From contig CAWHPW010000014.1 in assembly GCA_963831385.1 (NCBI GenBank), forward strand, positions 124,001-188,000: DNA of 64,000 nucleotides. The letters run 5' to 3'. Of the stretch, positions 17,994 to 26,840 are shown in pieces. Origin of the DNA: JACVRX01 sp963831385 (GTDB lineage Bacteria > Actinomycetota > Actinomycetes > Jiangellales > Jiangellaceae). Positions within the stretch are counted from its first letter, which is position 1, and every line of letters starts with the position of its first letter. A program made the position numbers and the translations under genes. The notes beneath the pieces are model-generated. The model worked only from the letters and a program-made list of their open reading frames with translations. It was not told where the DNA came from and did not search any database.

Positions 17994-18596
17994 GTGGTCG
18001 CCGAGCCGGATCTCGATCGAATCTCACCGGCACCCTTCGACCACGCGCGCATCGAGGCGGCCGTCCGGGAGATTCTCGAAGCAATCGGGGAAGACCCGTC
18101 TCGCGAGGGGCTTCAGAAGACGCCTGCCCGGGTTGCCCGTGCATACGAGGAGATGTTCCGTGGTCTGCGGCAGGACCCCGAGGAGATCCTGACCACCACG
18201 TTCGAGCTCGACCACGACGAGATGATCCTGGTCAAGGACATCGAGGTCGCCTCGACCTGTGAACATCACCTGGTGCCGTTCTACGGATTCGCCCACGTCG
18301 CCTACATCCCGGGACCCGATGGACGGATCACCGGGCTGTCAAAGCTGGCTCGGCTGGTCGATGTGTTCGCCAAACGTCCGCAGGTGCAGGAGCGGCTCAC
18401 CACGCAGATAGCCGAATCACTCGTTCGGCTGCTCGAACCGGCCGGCGTGATGGTGGTGATCGAGGCCGAGCACCTGTGCATGACGATGCGCGGGGTTCGC
18501 AAGCCGGGCGCGAAGACCCTCACCAGTGCCGTGCGTGGCCAATTGCACAGCCCCGCGACCCGGGCCGAGGCGATGAGCCTCATCCTCGGCCGCTGA
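17994..18596 (+). CDS. folE: GTP cyclohydrolase I
   Basis: 200 residues from GTG 17994, three bases after the ftsH stop. Zinc ligands and the active site are visible: STCEHHLVPFYG (Cys, His) and the second Cys in EAEHLCMTMRGV. GEDPSREGLQKTPARVARA is the conserved N-terminal region. It converts GTP to 7,8-dihydroneopterin triphosphate, the first step of folate synthesis. With folP, folB and folK downstream it makes a near-complete folate cluster. Confidence 0.96.
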   Translation: MVAEPDLDRISPAPFDHARIEAAVREILEAIGEDPSREGLQKTPARVARAYEEMFRGLRQDPEEILTTTFELDHDEMILVKDIEVASTCEHHLVPFYGFAHVAYIPGPDGRITGLSKLARLVDVFAKRPQVQERLTTQIAESLVRLLEPAGVMVVIEAEHLCMTMRGVRKPGAKTLTSAVRGQLHSPATRAEAMSLILGR

Positions 18597-18625
18597 CCGG
18601 GTTCCCAGCCCGCTGGTCCGCCCTC

Positions 18626-18687
18626 GGAATGACCACGTTCACCACCCCTGTCGGTACATCACCACCCCTGTAGGCCTGGTGATGTAC
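18626..18687 (+). repeat. Dispersed palindromic element, copy A (half element)
   Basis: Begins with the terminal sequence GGAATGACCACGTTCACCA, continues with CCCCTGTCG, then an inner perfect 11-base hairpin GTACATCACCA/TGGTGATGTAC. The opposite terminal repeat is absent. Its first 32 bases are identical to the inverted end of copy B at 40304-40335. It lies between folE and folP. Confidence 0.85.
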
Positions 18688-18741
18688 GAACTCGCCTGAT
18701 GATGGCCCGGCCGGCGGAAGCCCCCGCGTACGCTGACTCGC

Positions 18742-19680
18742 GTGACGGAAGGCACCGTTCCGCCCCGGTGGACCGGGCGGGGGGGCAAGCCCAACCGGTA
18801 CGTACCCGGCCTACCCACACCGGACCGCTGCCTGGTCATGGGTGTCGTGAACGTCACGCCGGATTCGTTCTCCGACGGCGGCGAATGGTTCGAGCCGTCT
18901 GACGCCATCACCCACGGCCTGCGGCTGGCCGCCCAAGGCGCTGATCTCGTCGACGTCGGAGGCGAGTCAACGCGACCCGGAGCGGAGCGGCCGACTGAGG
19001 AAGAAGAGCTTCGCCGAGTGCTGCCCGTCGTGGCCGAACTGGCGTCGGCCGGCGTCACGGTCTCGATCGACACGATGCGCGCCGAAGTGGCCAGCCAAGC
19101 CCTCGATTTGGGCGCTCGGCTGGTCAATGACGTCTCCGGCGGCCGGTCCGACCCAGCGATGTTCGGTGTGGTGGGAGCCGCCGGGGTTCCGATGGTGATC
19201 ATGCATTGGCGCGGGCATTCGGACCGCATGCAAGAGATGGCGTCCTATGACGACGTCGTCGAGGACGTCATCTCGGAGTTGAGGGCACAGACCGAACGCG
19301 CCGAATCCGCGGGGATTCCGGCTGAGCGGATCGTGATCGACCCCGGCCTCGGCTTCGCGAAGACCGCGGACCACAACTGGACGTTGCTGACCCGGTTGGA
19401 AGAAATAGTTGGGCAGGGATACCCCGTCTTGGTGGCAGCGTCGCGGAAGACCTTTCTAGGTCGTCTGCTCGCCGACCCGGCGACCGGCGAGGACCGGCCA
19501 CCGGACGGCCGCGACGCCGCATCGGCAGTTCTGTCCGCGTTCATCGCGCTCTCCGGCGCTTGGTGTGTCCGAGTGCACGAGGTTCCCGGCTCACTCGATG
19601 CCGTGCGAGTCGCAGCCCGCTGGCTTGCCGGGACGCCGAACTCAACCGAAAACGACCGCCGTTCCGAGGGACTCGCATGA
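18742..19680 (+). CDS. folP: Dihydropteroate synthase
   Basis: 312 residues from GTG 18742. Signatures are MGVVNVTPDSFSDGG (near residue 33), VDVGGESTRPGA, NDVSGG, and the pterin-binding DPGLGFAK with AASRKTFLG. It joins p-aminobenzoate to 6-hydroxymethyl-dihydropterin pyrophosphate and is the target of sulfonamides. The last codons overlap the NTF2-like gene by ATGA. The C-terminal tail after WLAGT is a short unconserved extension. Confidence 0.96.
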   Translation: MTEGTVPPRWTGRGGKPNRYVPGLPTPDRCLVMGVVNVTPDSFSDGGEWFEPSDAITHGLRLAAQGADLVDVGGESTRPGAERPTEEEELRRVLPVVAELASAGVTVSIDTMRAEVASQALDLGARLVNDVSGGRSDPAMFGVVGAAGVPMVIMHWRGHSDRMQEMASYDDVVEDVISELRAQTERAESAGIPAERIVIDPGLGFAKTADHNWTLLTRLEEIVGQGYPVLVAASRKTFLGRLLADPATGEDRPPDGRDAASAVLSAFIALSGAWCVRVHEVPGSLDAVRVAARWLAGTPNSTENDRRSEGLA

Positions 19681-20085
19681 CGGTCGACAGTGCGTCCGTG
19701 ATCTCCGCGAACGAGGCCTTCTATGCCGCGCTGGAGGCGGCTGATCTCGACGCACTCGAACGGCTCTGGGTCGATGATGCAGCCGTATGTGTCCACCCCG
19801 GGCTGCCGCCGATCCACGGGCGTAAAGCCGTCCTGCGTTCGTGGGCGGCGATGCTGGCAGCGACCCGGTATTTACAGTTCGTGCTCACCGACGTCGTGGT
19901 GGAGATGCGCGACGGCACGGCGGTCGTTTCGTGCACGGAGAACCTGCTCTCGGCGGCGGACGGAATGCCCGAGACCGTCTTCGCTGGCGGGCACGCAGTC
20001 GCCACCAACGTCTTCCGCCGGGATGGCGACCGCTGGCGGCTGTGGGTCCATCACGCGTCCCCGGTCCAGCCGCGCCGACGACTGA
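19677..20085 (+). CDS. NTF2/SnoaL-like protein, 3' end disturbed
   Basis: It starts at ATG 19677, overlapping the folP stop. The fold is the small cone of the NTF2/SnoaL superfamily: ANEAFYAALEAADLDALERLW, DDAAVCVHPG, GRKAVLRSWAAML, and the final strand GDRWRLWVHHASP. No stop follows in this frame until 20415-20417, deep inside folB. Removing one C from the run in GCGTCCCCGG near 20060 would end the protein at 20085 after about 135 residues, the usual family length, so I place the end there. Homologues often sit inside actinobacterial fol operons; the role is unknown. Confidence 0.7.
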
Positions 20086-20131
20086 CGAGACGGGGGCAGC
20101 GTCGAACCGGCGGGCGGACTAAGGTCATGCC

Positions 20132-20494
20132 GTGCCCGACCGGATCGCACTGCGCGGGGTCACCGCGCGCGGACGACATGGCTGGTTCCCGCACGAGCGG
20201 GAAAACGGCCAGCGGTTCAGCGTCGACGTCGTCCTCGGCGTCGACACCCGGTCGGCGGCTGCGACAGACGACCTCGTCGAAACCGTCGACTACGGCATCC
20301 TCGCGGAGAAGATCGCCGGCGTCGTCGCAGGTGAACCGGTCAAGCTGCTCGAGACGCTGGCCCAGCGCATCGCCGAGGTCTGCCTCGGCGAGGACAGGGT
20401 GGAAGACGTCGAAGTGACTGTCCACAAGCCGGAAGCACCGGTTGCGGTGCCGTTCGACGACGTGGCCGTGACGATCCGGAGGACCCGTACGTGA
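20132..20494 (+). CDS. folB: Dihydroneopterin aldolase
   Basis: 120 residues from GTG 20132. It shows the tunnel-fold motifs IALRGVTARGRHGWFPHERE (with the key basic and Glu residues), TVDYGILAEKI and VTVHKPEAPV. The enzyme cleaves 7,8-dihydroneopterin to 6-hydroxymethyl-dihydropterin and glycolaldehyde. It overlaps the folK start by four bases (GTGA). Confidence 0.95.
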   Translation: MPDRIALRGVTARGRHGWFPHERENGQRFSVDVVLGVDTRSAAATDDLVETVDYGILAEKIAGVVAGEPVKLLETLAQRIAEVCLGEDRVEDVEVTVHKPEAPVAVPFDDVAVTIRRTRT

Positions 20495-21060
20495 CCGACC
20501 CCAATCAGCACGTTTTCGACGCCGACACCCTGACCGACGAGATACGGCCAGTGCGGCGCGCCGCGCTGGCTCTCGGCAGTAACCTCGGTGACCGGCTGGA
20601 CTACCTGCAAGCGGCAGTTGACGCAATCACCGAATCGCCGGGGATCTATCCGGTCGCGGTCTCGTCGGTTTACGAAACCGAGCCGGTCGGCACCCGTACT
20701 GATCAGCCGCAGTTCCTCAACGCGGTTCTGATCGTGGACACGTCGTTGCCACCGCGTTCGTTGTTCGAGCGCTGCAAGGCCGCCGAGGACGCATTCGGGC
20801 GTAGCCGCAAGGAGCCAAAGGGACCCCGGACCCTGGACCTCGACCTCCTCGCGGTGGGCGATTACACGATCAACGATCCCGACCTCGTCGTGCCGCACCC
20901 GCAGTTCTCGGAGCGTGCCTTCGTGCTGATTCCCTGGGCAGAGGTGGACCCCGACTTCGAGGTCCCGGGTCACGGGCGGGTCGGCGACATCCGGGACGCC
21001 TCCACCGATGAGCATGAGGTGCGGCGCCTCGACGACGTCGCCATCGACCTGCCCGACTGA
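20491..21060 (+). CDS. folK: HPPK, 6-hydroxymethyl-dihydropterin pyrophosphokinase
   Basis: 189 residues from GTG 20491. Motifs are ALALGSNLGDRLDYLQ near residue 28, VYETEPVGTRTDQPQFLNAV, and the HPPK signature GPRTLDLDLLAVG with the catalytic Asp pair; PHPQFSERAFVLIPW closes the domain. It transfers pyrophosphate from ATP to 6-hydroxymethyl-dihydropterin, giving the folP substrate. A 25-residue N-terminal extension precedes the domain. Confidence 0.95.
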   Translation: MTDPNQHVFDADTLTDEIRPVRRAALALGSNLGDRLDYLQAAVDAITESPGIYPVAVSSVYETEPVGTRTDQPQFLNAVLIVDTSLPPRSLFERCKAAEDAFGRSRKEPKGPRTLDLDLLAVGDYTINDPDLVVPHPQFSERAFVLIPWAEVDPDFEVPGHGRVGDIRDASTDEHEVRRLDDVAIDLPD

Positions 21061-21073
21061 CCTGCTCCCTCCG

Positions 21074-21559
21074 GTGCGTCCCACGCGGGTAAGCACGTTG
21101 CTGTGGGTCGCGCTGGCCGCGGTTCCCGTGGGCTGGTCGGTCGGCATGGTGATTGACGCGGTGTCGAGCACATTGCCTCCGATTCCGTGGATTCTTCCGC
21201 TGTTGATCGTTTTCTTGGCTCTGCTGCTGTTCGCCGGTGCATATGCCGTCCGGGCGTGGGTGCAGGAACGTCGCTACGACCGCCGGTTGGATGCGTTGCG
21301 CATCGCCCGCCTGCTGGCCCTGGGGAAGGCAGCTGCGGTGTTCGGCGCTGTTGTCGTCGGCGCGTACCTGGGTCTCGCGGTGTTGGCGCTGGGGTCGCTC
21401 GAGGTCCCCGTCGGCCGCAACCGGGCTGTTCTGTCCGCGCTGGTGGTGGTGGCCGGCGTGGTGGTTGTCGTTGCTGCGCTGCGGCTGGAGCGGGCATGCC
21501 TGGTGCCGCCACCTGAGGAGGACGACCCGGGGAGCGGCAGCGGCGCACGCCCGGCGTGA
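21074..21559 (+). CDS. DUF3180 family membrane protein
   Basis: 161 residues from GTG 21074. There are four hydrophobic helices: LLWVALAAVPVGWSVGMVI, PWILPLLIVFLALLLFAGAY, GKAAAVFGAVVVGAYLGLAVLAL and AVLSALVVVAGVVVVVAAL. The family is found right after folK throughout actinobacteria (Rv3605c-type) and has no known function. The tail PPPEEDDPGSGS is acidic and disordered. It ends in a four-base overlap with the next gene. Confidence 0.85.
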   Translation: MRPTRVSTLLWVALAAVPVGWSVGMVIDAVSSTLPPIPWILPLLIVFLALLLFAGAYAVRAWVQERRYDRRLDALRIARLLALGKAAAVFGAVVVGAYLGLAVLALGSLEVPVGRNRAVLSALVVVAGVVVVVAALRLERACLVPPPEEDDPGSGSGARPA

Positions 21560-22212
21560 CCGTTGCCGAAGATCATCGGCGTGGCGTCCGCGCTGGCCTG
21601 ATCGGCGTCGATACCGTGAGCGCCATGAATGGCGTTCGGCACCGTCGCCGGCTGCGTTCGTTCGTCTTTCTCGCTGTTGCAGCGCCTGCCGCCGCTCTCG
21701 CCTTGATCGGAGCCGCGTCGGTACTCCAGGGCCGTTGGTGGGTCGTGGCGGCCGCTGCCGGGGGAGGACTGTCAATGCTGCTCGGCGTTGCGCTTCTGCG
21801 ACTCGACCGCCGCTGGCGGGTCCACTACGCCGCCGGGCGCGCCCGCCTGGCTGCCCGGTTCGCCGCGGAACACGAGCAATACGCCGCGGAACACCAGTCG
21901 TTCACGACGCACATGCTCGAGCTGCTGGACACGGCGTCGGACCGGATCGGCGTGCAGCGCATCATGCTCGACCTGCTCGAGGCGGACATCGCCAAACTCC
22001 GCAGCGAACGTCCGACTGCGGCGGAACCGGATCATGTGGCCAAGGGGCCAGGCCATGTGGTCGACGTCCTCGGCGAGGTCCCGGAGTGGACCGAGCTCTG
22101 GCCAGACCCGTCCGAGGCGCCGACTGTCGTCGACCTCGTGGCGTGGGACGAGCGAGCACAACCAGCTCCCGTGGCCAAGGCCGTCGACGAGATCGTCGAG
22201 CAGTCGGCCTAG
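21556..22212 (+). CDS. Small membrane protein with coiled-coil tail
   Basis: 218 residues from GTG 21556; ATG 21625 is an equally credible start. Two close hydrophobic helices (FVFLAVAAPAAALALIGAA and WWVVAAAAGGGLSMLLGVALL) are followed by a long helical, charged region (AAGRARLAARFAAEHEQYAAEH) and an acidic C-terminus. I do not recognise the family beyond its position, which matches the conserved membrane gene after DUF3180 in actinobacterial fol clusters. The coiled coil suggests a membrane-tethered interaction protein. Confidence 0.65.
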   Translation: MTVAEDHRRGVRAGLIGVDTVSAMNGVRHRRRLRSFVFLAVAAPAAALALIGAASVLQGRWWVVAAAAGGGLSMLLGVALLRLDRRWRVHYAAGRARLAARFAAEHEQYAAEHQSFTTHMLELLDTASDRIGVQRIMLDLLEADIAKLRSERPTAAEPDHVAKGPGHVVDVLGEVPEWTELWPDPSEAPTVVDLVAWDERAQPAPVAKAVDEIVEQSA

Positions 22213-22228
22213 ACAACCCGTCCGAGCG

Positions 22229-23422
22229 CTAGGCGTCGAGAACGGTCTCGAGTTCGACTGTCTTCGGGTCTACCCGCTGGACTTCCGCCTCGACCGACCG
22301 CCGTAACGCCGAGTGCAGCGTCGACGGCGTCAGCACGCCCAGAAAGCGCCCGCCGTGGTCCAGCACCGCAATCCAGCCGGCGTTCCACTGCAGCATCTCG
22401 CCGAACGCGAGGCGCAGGCTGTCGCCGAGGTGGACCCAGGCGTCCATGCGCCGAGCATTGTCGCGAACGAGACCAGAATCATCGCCCACGTCGACGCTCA
22501 GCCAGCCGGCCAGTCCGCCGTCGGCGTCCAGGACGACGGCCCATCGGGAGTCGCCCATCGCGGCCTTGGCAGCTGCGAGCGAATCATCGAGACGGACCAG
22601 CGGTGGATGCTCGAGGTCGGCCTCGGTGACGGGTGTGACGGACAGCCGCTTGAGCCCCCGGTCGGCACCGACGAAGCCGGCGACGAACGGCGTAGCTGGA
22701 GAGCCGAGAATTGCTGCCGGGGTGTCGTACTGCTCGAGGTGGCCGCCCTGGGCCATGACGGCGATCCGGTCACCCAGCCGAACGGCCTCCTCGATGTCGT
22801 GAGTGACGAACAAGATCGTCTTGTGCACCTCGGCCTGGAGCCGCAGAAACTCGTCCTGCAGCTGCGCTCGGACGACCGGGTCGACGGCGCTGAAGGGCTC
22901 GTCCATGAGCAACACGGGAGGGTCGACAGCCAATGCGCGGGCGACTCCCACTCGCTGCCGTTGTCCGCCGGAGAGCTGATGTGGGTAACGCGGGCCGTGC
23001 ACGGCGGGATCCAGACCAACCAGTTCCAGCAGCTCACGCGCCCGTTCCCGGCGGCGCTGGGCCGGCCAACCGACCAACTCGGGAACAGTCGCAACGTTCT
23101 CGTCGATGGTCCGGTGGGGGAACAGGCCGACGTTCTGGATGACGTAGCCCATGCCCCGACGTAACTCCACGGGATCAACGGCCATGATGTCGCGCCCGTC
23201 GACGAAGATCTGCCCGCCACTCGGCTCGACCAGTCTGTTGACCATCTTCATGGTGGTCGTCTTGCCGCATCCGGATGGACCGACCAGCACCACCAGCTCG
23301 CCCTGGCGCACGGACAGCGACAAGTCGTGGACAGCGACCGTCCCGTCGCCGTAACGCTTGGCCGCGCTGTCGAACCGGATCATGGGATCTTCGGTAGCGT
23401 CCGTCGGGTGGCGCTCGGTCAT
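22229..23422 (-). CDS. OpuCA/ProV-type ABC transporter ATPase with CBS domains
   Basis: 397 residues. The ATPase has Walker A GPSGCGKTT, Q-loop VIQNVGLFPH, signature LSGGQRQRVG, Walker B VLLMDEPF and H-loop VTHD. Residues 270-380 form a CBS pair (LVRLDDSLAAAKAAM, WNAGWIAVLDHGGRFLGVLTPS), which in OpuA senses ionic strength or c-di-AMP. It powers uptake of glycine betaine or related compatible solutes. Its permeases and binding protein lie on the opposite strand. ATG 23383 (MIRFDSAAKRYG) is a shorter alternative start that avoids a 15-base overlap with the divergent permease. Confidence 0.9.
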   Translation of the reverse strand: MTERHPTDATEDPMIRFDSAAKRYGDGTVAVHDLSLSVRQGELVVLVGPSGCGKTTTMKMVNRLVEPSGGQIFVDGRDIMAVDPVELRRGMGYVIQNVGLFPHRTIDENVATVPELVGWPAQRRRERARELLELVGLDPAVHGPRYPHQLSGGQRQRVGVARALAVDPPVLLMDEPFSAVDPVVRAQLQDEFLRLQAEVHKTILFVTHDIEEAVRLGDRIAVMAQGGHLEQYDTPAAILGSPATPFVAGFVGADRGLKRLSVTPVTEADLEHPPLVRLDDSLAAAKAAMGDSRWAVVLDADGGLAGWLSVDVGDDSGLVRDNARRMDAWVHLGDSLRLAFGEMLQWNAGWIAVLDHGGRFLGVLTPSTLHSALRRSVEAEVQRVDPKTVELETVLDA

Positions 23423-24118
23423 GCGGCAACCCTTGCCGACGACTGCATCATCCGCAACGAGTGGATCTGCCCGGCATACGTGCGGTCACGCAAGGACGAG
23501 ATCCTCGCGGCACTCGGTGAGCACGTCTACATAACGCTCGCATCGATGGTTATCGGCACCTTGCTGGCGTTCGGGCTGGCCCTGGTTGCTCGACGCTGGC
23601 GCCGCTTGCAGGGCGTCATCCTCGGGGGGTCGACGGCCCTCTACACGATTCCATCACTCGCCATGTTCTCGCTGCTGTTGCCGGTCATGGCCGGCCTTGG
23701 CCTGGCAACGCTGTCGTCCACCACCGTGATCGTCGGACTGGTTCTCTACTCGCTGACGATCCTCGTGCGCGGGATCCTGGCCGGCCTGGCAGGAATCTCG
23801 CCCGACGTTCGCGAGGCAGCCGTCGGCATGGGCTACTCGGGGCAGCGCTTGTTGTGGCGGGTCGAATTGCCGCTGGCCCTCCCGACGATCTTCGCCTCGC
23901 TTCGGGTTGCGACCGTGTCCACCGTGGCCCTGACGACGGTCGGCGTTCTGGTCAACCATGGTGGCCTGGGCAATCTCATCGACCAGGGACAGGACAGCAA
24001 CTTCAAGCCCGAGGTCTTGACCGCGTCAGTCCTTTGTGTCGTCCTCGCGATCGTTGCGGACCTGGGCCTGGTCGGTACCCAACGCCTGATGCTCCCGTGG
24101 CGAAGGGCGGCCGGCTGA
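23408..24118 (+). CDS. OpuCB/ProW-type ABC permease
   Basis: 236 residues from GTG 23408 (TTG 23435 possible). Hydrophobic helices and the binding-protein-dependent permease loop (EAAVGMGYSGQRLLWRVELPLALP) identify a compatible-solute permease subunit. The N-terminal EWICPAYVRSRKDEIL occurs in actinobacterial OpuCB. It forms the membrane channel with the next gene. The start overlaps the divergent ATPase start, so at least one start is probably misplaced or both promoters are internal. Confidence 0.88.
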   Translation: MALGHAATLADDCIIRNEWICPAYVRSRKDEILAALGEHVYITLASMVIGTLLAFGLALVARRWRRLQGVILGGSTALYTIPSLAMFSLLLPVMAGLGLATLSSTTVIVGLVLYSLTILVRGILAGLAGISPDVREAAVGMGYSGQRLLWRVELPLALPTIFASLRVATVSTVALTTVGVLVNHGGLGNLIDQGQDSNFKPEVLTASVLCVVLAIVADLGLVGTQRLMLPWRRAAG

Positions 24119-24119
24119 G

Positions 24120-24836
24120 ATGAACGCCTTCATCGAAGGCATTCAGTGGCTCTTCGACCCGTCGAATTGGCCAGGCCCCAACGGGATTGCGGCAAGGCTG
24201 AGCGAGCAGCTGTGGTTGACGGCGATCTCAGTGGTTCTGGCCTGCCTCATCGCCATTCCGATCGGCCTGTGGCTAGGGCACATCGGCAAGGGTGGGACTC
24301 TGGCGATCAATATCAGCAACGTCGGCCGGGCAATCCCGGTGTTCGCTGTGTTGAGCATCCTGATCCTGACCCCGCTCAGGTTCTCGATTTGGTCGACGAT
24401 CATCGCGTTGGTGCTGTTCGCGATTCCGCCCGTACTGACGAACACCTACGTCGGCATGCGCGAAGTGGACCGCGACGTCGTTGACGCTGCGACCGGAATG
24501 GGCATGGATGGCCCGCAGCTGTTACGCAAGGTCGAGCTGCCACTCGCAATGCCACTGCTCATGAACGGTGTCCGAGTTGCCGCTGTGCAGGTCGTGGCAA
24601 CCGCGACGATCGCCGCGCTGGTGGCCGGGCCAGGGTTGGGCAGGATCATCACGAGTGGCTTCGCCCGACAGGATCTGCCTCAGGTCATCGGCGGCGCGAT
24701 TCTTGTCGCGCTGCTCGCCCTCGCCGTCGAGGGTCTGATGGAGTTGTTGCAGCGCAGGATCGAACCGGTCAGGCGGGCTGGGCGGGACGATTCGCGCCAA
24801 ATGCCGGAAGCTGCCGATGCTGTAACGGGATCGTGA
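24120..24836 (+). CDS. OpuCD/ProW-type ABC permease
   Basis: 238 residues, one base after the preceding stop. It has five to six helices (LWLTAISVVLACLIAIPIGLWLG, IIALVLFAIPPVLTNTYVG, AAVQVVATATIAALVAGPGLG) and the EAA-like loop DAATGMGMDGPQLLRKVELPLA. It is the second permease of the osmoprotectant importer. A charged C-terminal tail of about 20 residues extends past the last helix. Confidence 0.9.
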   Translation: MNAFIEGIQWLFDPSNWPGPNGIAARLSEQLWLTAISVVLACLIAIPIGLWLGHIGKGGTLAINISNVGRAIPVFAVLSILILTPLRFSIWSTIIALVLFAIPPVLTNTYVGMREVDRDVVDAATGMGMDGPQLLRKVELPLAMPLLMNGVRVAAVQVVATATIAALVAGPGLGRIITSGFARQDLPQVIGGAILVALLALAVEGLMELLQRRIEPVRRAGRDDSRQMPEAADAVTGS

Positions 24837-24987
24837 TCGTCTACTGCACTGAGTTGTCGGTGCTGGAGGGTTCACTAGGTTTTCTGCGAGCGCGGCTGGT
24901 TCGGCGCGGCGCTCGCCGGACACGCGGGTCGGCATTGGGCCGGCCCGGGACACAGAAGGCGACGCGCTGAAAGGCGGTGCCAGATTC

Positions 24988-25965
24988 ATGAGTAACAGAC
25001 GCAGACTCGCAGGACCGATGGCGGGGCTTGGCCTGGTATTGGCTCTCGGGGCATGCGGCGGCGGTGAGGACGCCCTGGAGACGGGCGACGGTGAGTCTCC
25101 GACATCCGAAGCCGGTGGCGGAGAGTTGACCGTCGGCGGCGCCGACTTCACCGAGATGGCGATCATGCAGGAGATCTACCGGCTGCTGCTGGAGGATGCC
25201 GGGTTCACTGTCGATATCCAGCAAGCCGAGGCCCGCGAGCTCTACGGCCCGGCGCTGGAGAGCGGCGAGATCGACGTCGTTCCGGAATACGCGGCGACGA
25301 TGGCCGAGTACCTCAACGCCAGGAAGAACGGGCCGGATGCGCCGGTCAACGCCCCAATCGCCACGTCCGACGCAGCGGAAACCGTCGCGGCTATGGCACC
25401 GATCGCCGAGGAGTACGGTCTGGTGATCCTGGAGCCGGCCGAGGCGGCCGATCAGAACGGGTTCGCGGTGTCCCAAGAGTTCGCCGACGCCAACGGCGGC
25501 CTGACGACGCTCTCCGAATTGGGTGCACTCGGGCAACCACTGGTCCTCGCGGCGGGTGAGGAGTGCGCCGAGCGGCCGTTCTGCGAGCCCGGTCTGGAAA
25601 CCACCTACGGGCTGAACATCACCGAGATCTTGCCGTTGGGCTTCAGCACTCCGCAGGTCAAGGAGGCAGTGTCGGGTGGGGAAGCGCAACTCGGTTTGGT
25701 TGCCACGACCGACGGAACCCTCGAGAGCTTTGGACTCATCCTGCTGGAGGACGACAAGGCCCTCCAGCTGGCGGACAACCTCGTGCCGATCGTCAATGCC
25801 GAGTCGGCCAGTGATGAGGCGATCGCCGAGGCGTTGAACCAGCTGGCCAGTGTGCTGACCACGGAAGATCTGGCGAGGCTCAACGCCCAGGTCGACGCCG
25901 AACGGCAGCAGGCAGCCGACGTCGCCCAGGCGTACCTGGAGGAGAAGGGCCTCATCGGCGGCTGA
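24988..25965 (+). CDS. OpuCC/ProX-type substrate-binding lipoprotein
   Basis: 325 residues. The lipobox LVLALGACGGG shows a lipid-anchored protein. The mature part begins with an acidic Gly/Ser linker, then VGGADFTEMAIMQEIYRLLL and EIDVVPEYAATMAEYLN, typical of the choline/betaine-binding QAT family. It captures the osmolyte outside the membrane for the two permeases upstream. A ribosome site AAAGGCGG precedes the ATG, and an inverted repeat follows the stop. Confidence 0.9.
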   Translation: MSNRRRLAGPMAGLGLVLALGACGGGEDALETGDGESPTSEAGGGELTVGGADFTEMAIMQEIYRLLLEDAGFTVDIQQAEARELYGPALESGEIDVVPEYAATMAEYLNARKNGPDAPVNAPIATSDAAETVAAMAPIAEEYGLVILEPAEAADQNGFAVSQEFADANGGLTTLSELGALGQPLVLAAGEECAERPFCEPGLETTYGLNITEILPLGFSTPQVKEAVSGGEAQLGLVATTDGTLESFGLILLEDDKALQLADNLVPIVNAESASDEAIAEALNQLASVLTTEDLARLNAQVDAERQQAADVAQAYLEEKGLIGG

Positions 25966-25975
25966 CCGTCGCATC

Positions 25976-26017
25976 GCACCCGGCTCTGGGGAGGACTGCC
26001 GCCTTGGAGCCGGGTGC
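25976..26017 (+). terminator. Hairpin terminator after OpuC operon
   Basis: An 11-base perfect stem, GCACCCGGCTC (25976-25986) and GAGCCGGGTGC (26007-26017), with a 20-base loop, lies ten bases after the binding-protein stop. Only a short CTTGC follows, so it is a GC-rich stem without a proper T-tract. Confidence 0.6.
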
Positions 26018-26238
26018 CTTGCATGTGGCAATCCGCTGAGTGGCGTGTGGCGAAGCGTGACCGTGTCTTGCCCACCTCTTGGCATGATCATCGTGGATCT
26101 ACTGTCGCTCCAACGACACCAATCGCGCGGTGATCAACCTCCATGAGCGTCCGACTCACGACGTGCGACGTGACTAGCTGACATTCACACTGTGGACAAC
26201 GGTTGCCAGGGTGATCAACGCGGCTAAGGTGCACCGCT

Positions 26239-26840
26239 ATGCGCGCGCGCATCGGGGTATCTGTCGTCGTGCTCACGGCCGCCACAACGGTCGCGGCTTG
26301 CAGCGACAACGGCGGCGAGCCAAGCACTCTCCCGGAGGTCACCTCTGCCAGTTCGGCCGTCGGCACCGAGACTGCTGTCCCAACCGGCGATCCCACCGCC
26401 CAACTCGAAGCCGAGATCACTGAGTTCTTCACGCTATATGTCGAAGCCATCAACGAGAGTTGGACCTCCGAGGAGGCGCTGCAACGCCGCCGAGAAATGT
26501 TCGCTGATACATGTGCTGCCTGTCTCGCCGGATACGAGTTGGCTCAGCAAGCCCATAGATGAGGACCTCACAGTTTGAAGCGTGAGCCTGGCACGTTTCG
26601 CGAGAGTACGAGCTCGATGCCGTGGATGGCGACGTAGTCACGTTCTCGGTATTTACGAGTACATCCAGCAGCCCGGCGACTAGTACGACGGCAGAAGTCG
26701 TAGAAGCAATTCGATGCAACAATCGGCGCGCAGATCGTCTATCAGGCTCAACGGCATGGATTCGGCGACTGGGTCATCATCTCTAGCGACGTACTATCTG
26801 TCGAAGGGAGCGGCTGCGATGCCACGGTGCGCACTCTAGT
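26239..26840 (+). pseudogene. Decayed DUF6318-like lipoprotein gene
   Basis: ATG 26239 starts a lipoprotein (signal ending TTVAACSDNGG) with FFTLYVEAINESW and CAACLAGYELAQQ, resembling actinobacterial DUF6318 lipoproteins. It stops after 107 residues at 26562, well short of the usual 180-200. Protein-like fragments continue in other frames: ELDAVDGDVVTFSVF near 26609, EVVEAI near 26695, and QIVYQAQRHGFGDWVIISS near 26735-26790. At least three frame changes are needed, and the segment is less GC-rich than its neighbours. It looks like a gene in decay, although several sequencing errors could give the same picture. There is no other gene between 26563 and 26840. Confidence 0.5.

Noticed and set aside
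20086..20417. C-terminal extension of the NTF2-like protein across folB
   Set aside because: The sequence is the +1 shadow of folB, with Ser/Thr/Arg composition unlike the domain. A one-base error is the simpler reading.
24841..26091. Minus-strand open frame of over 400 codons
   Set aside because: Antisense of the OpuC binding protein, which has a clear lipobox and family motifs.
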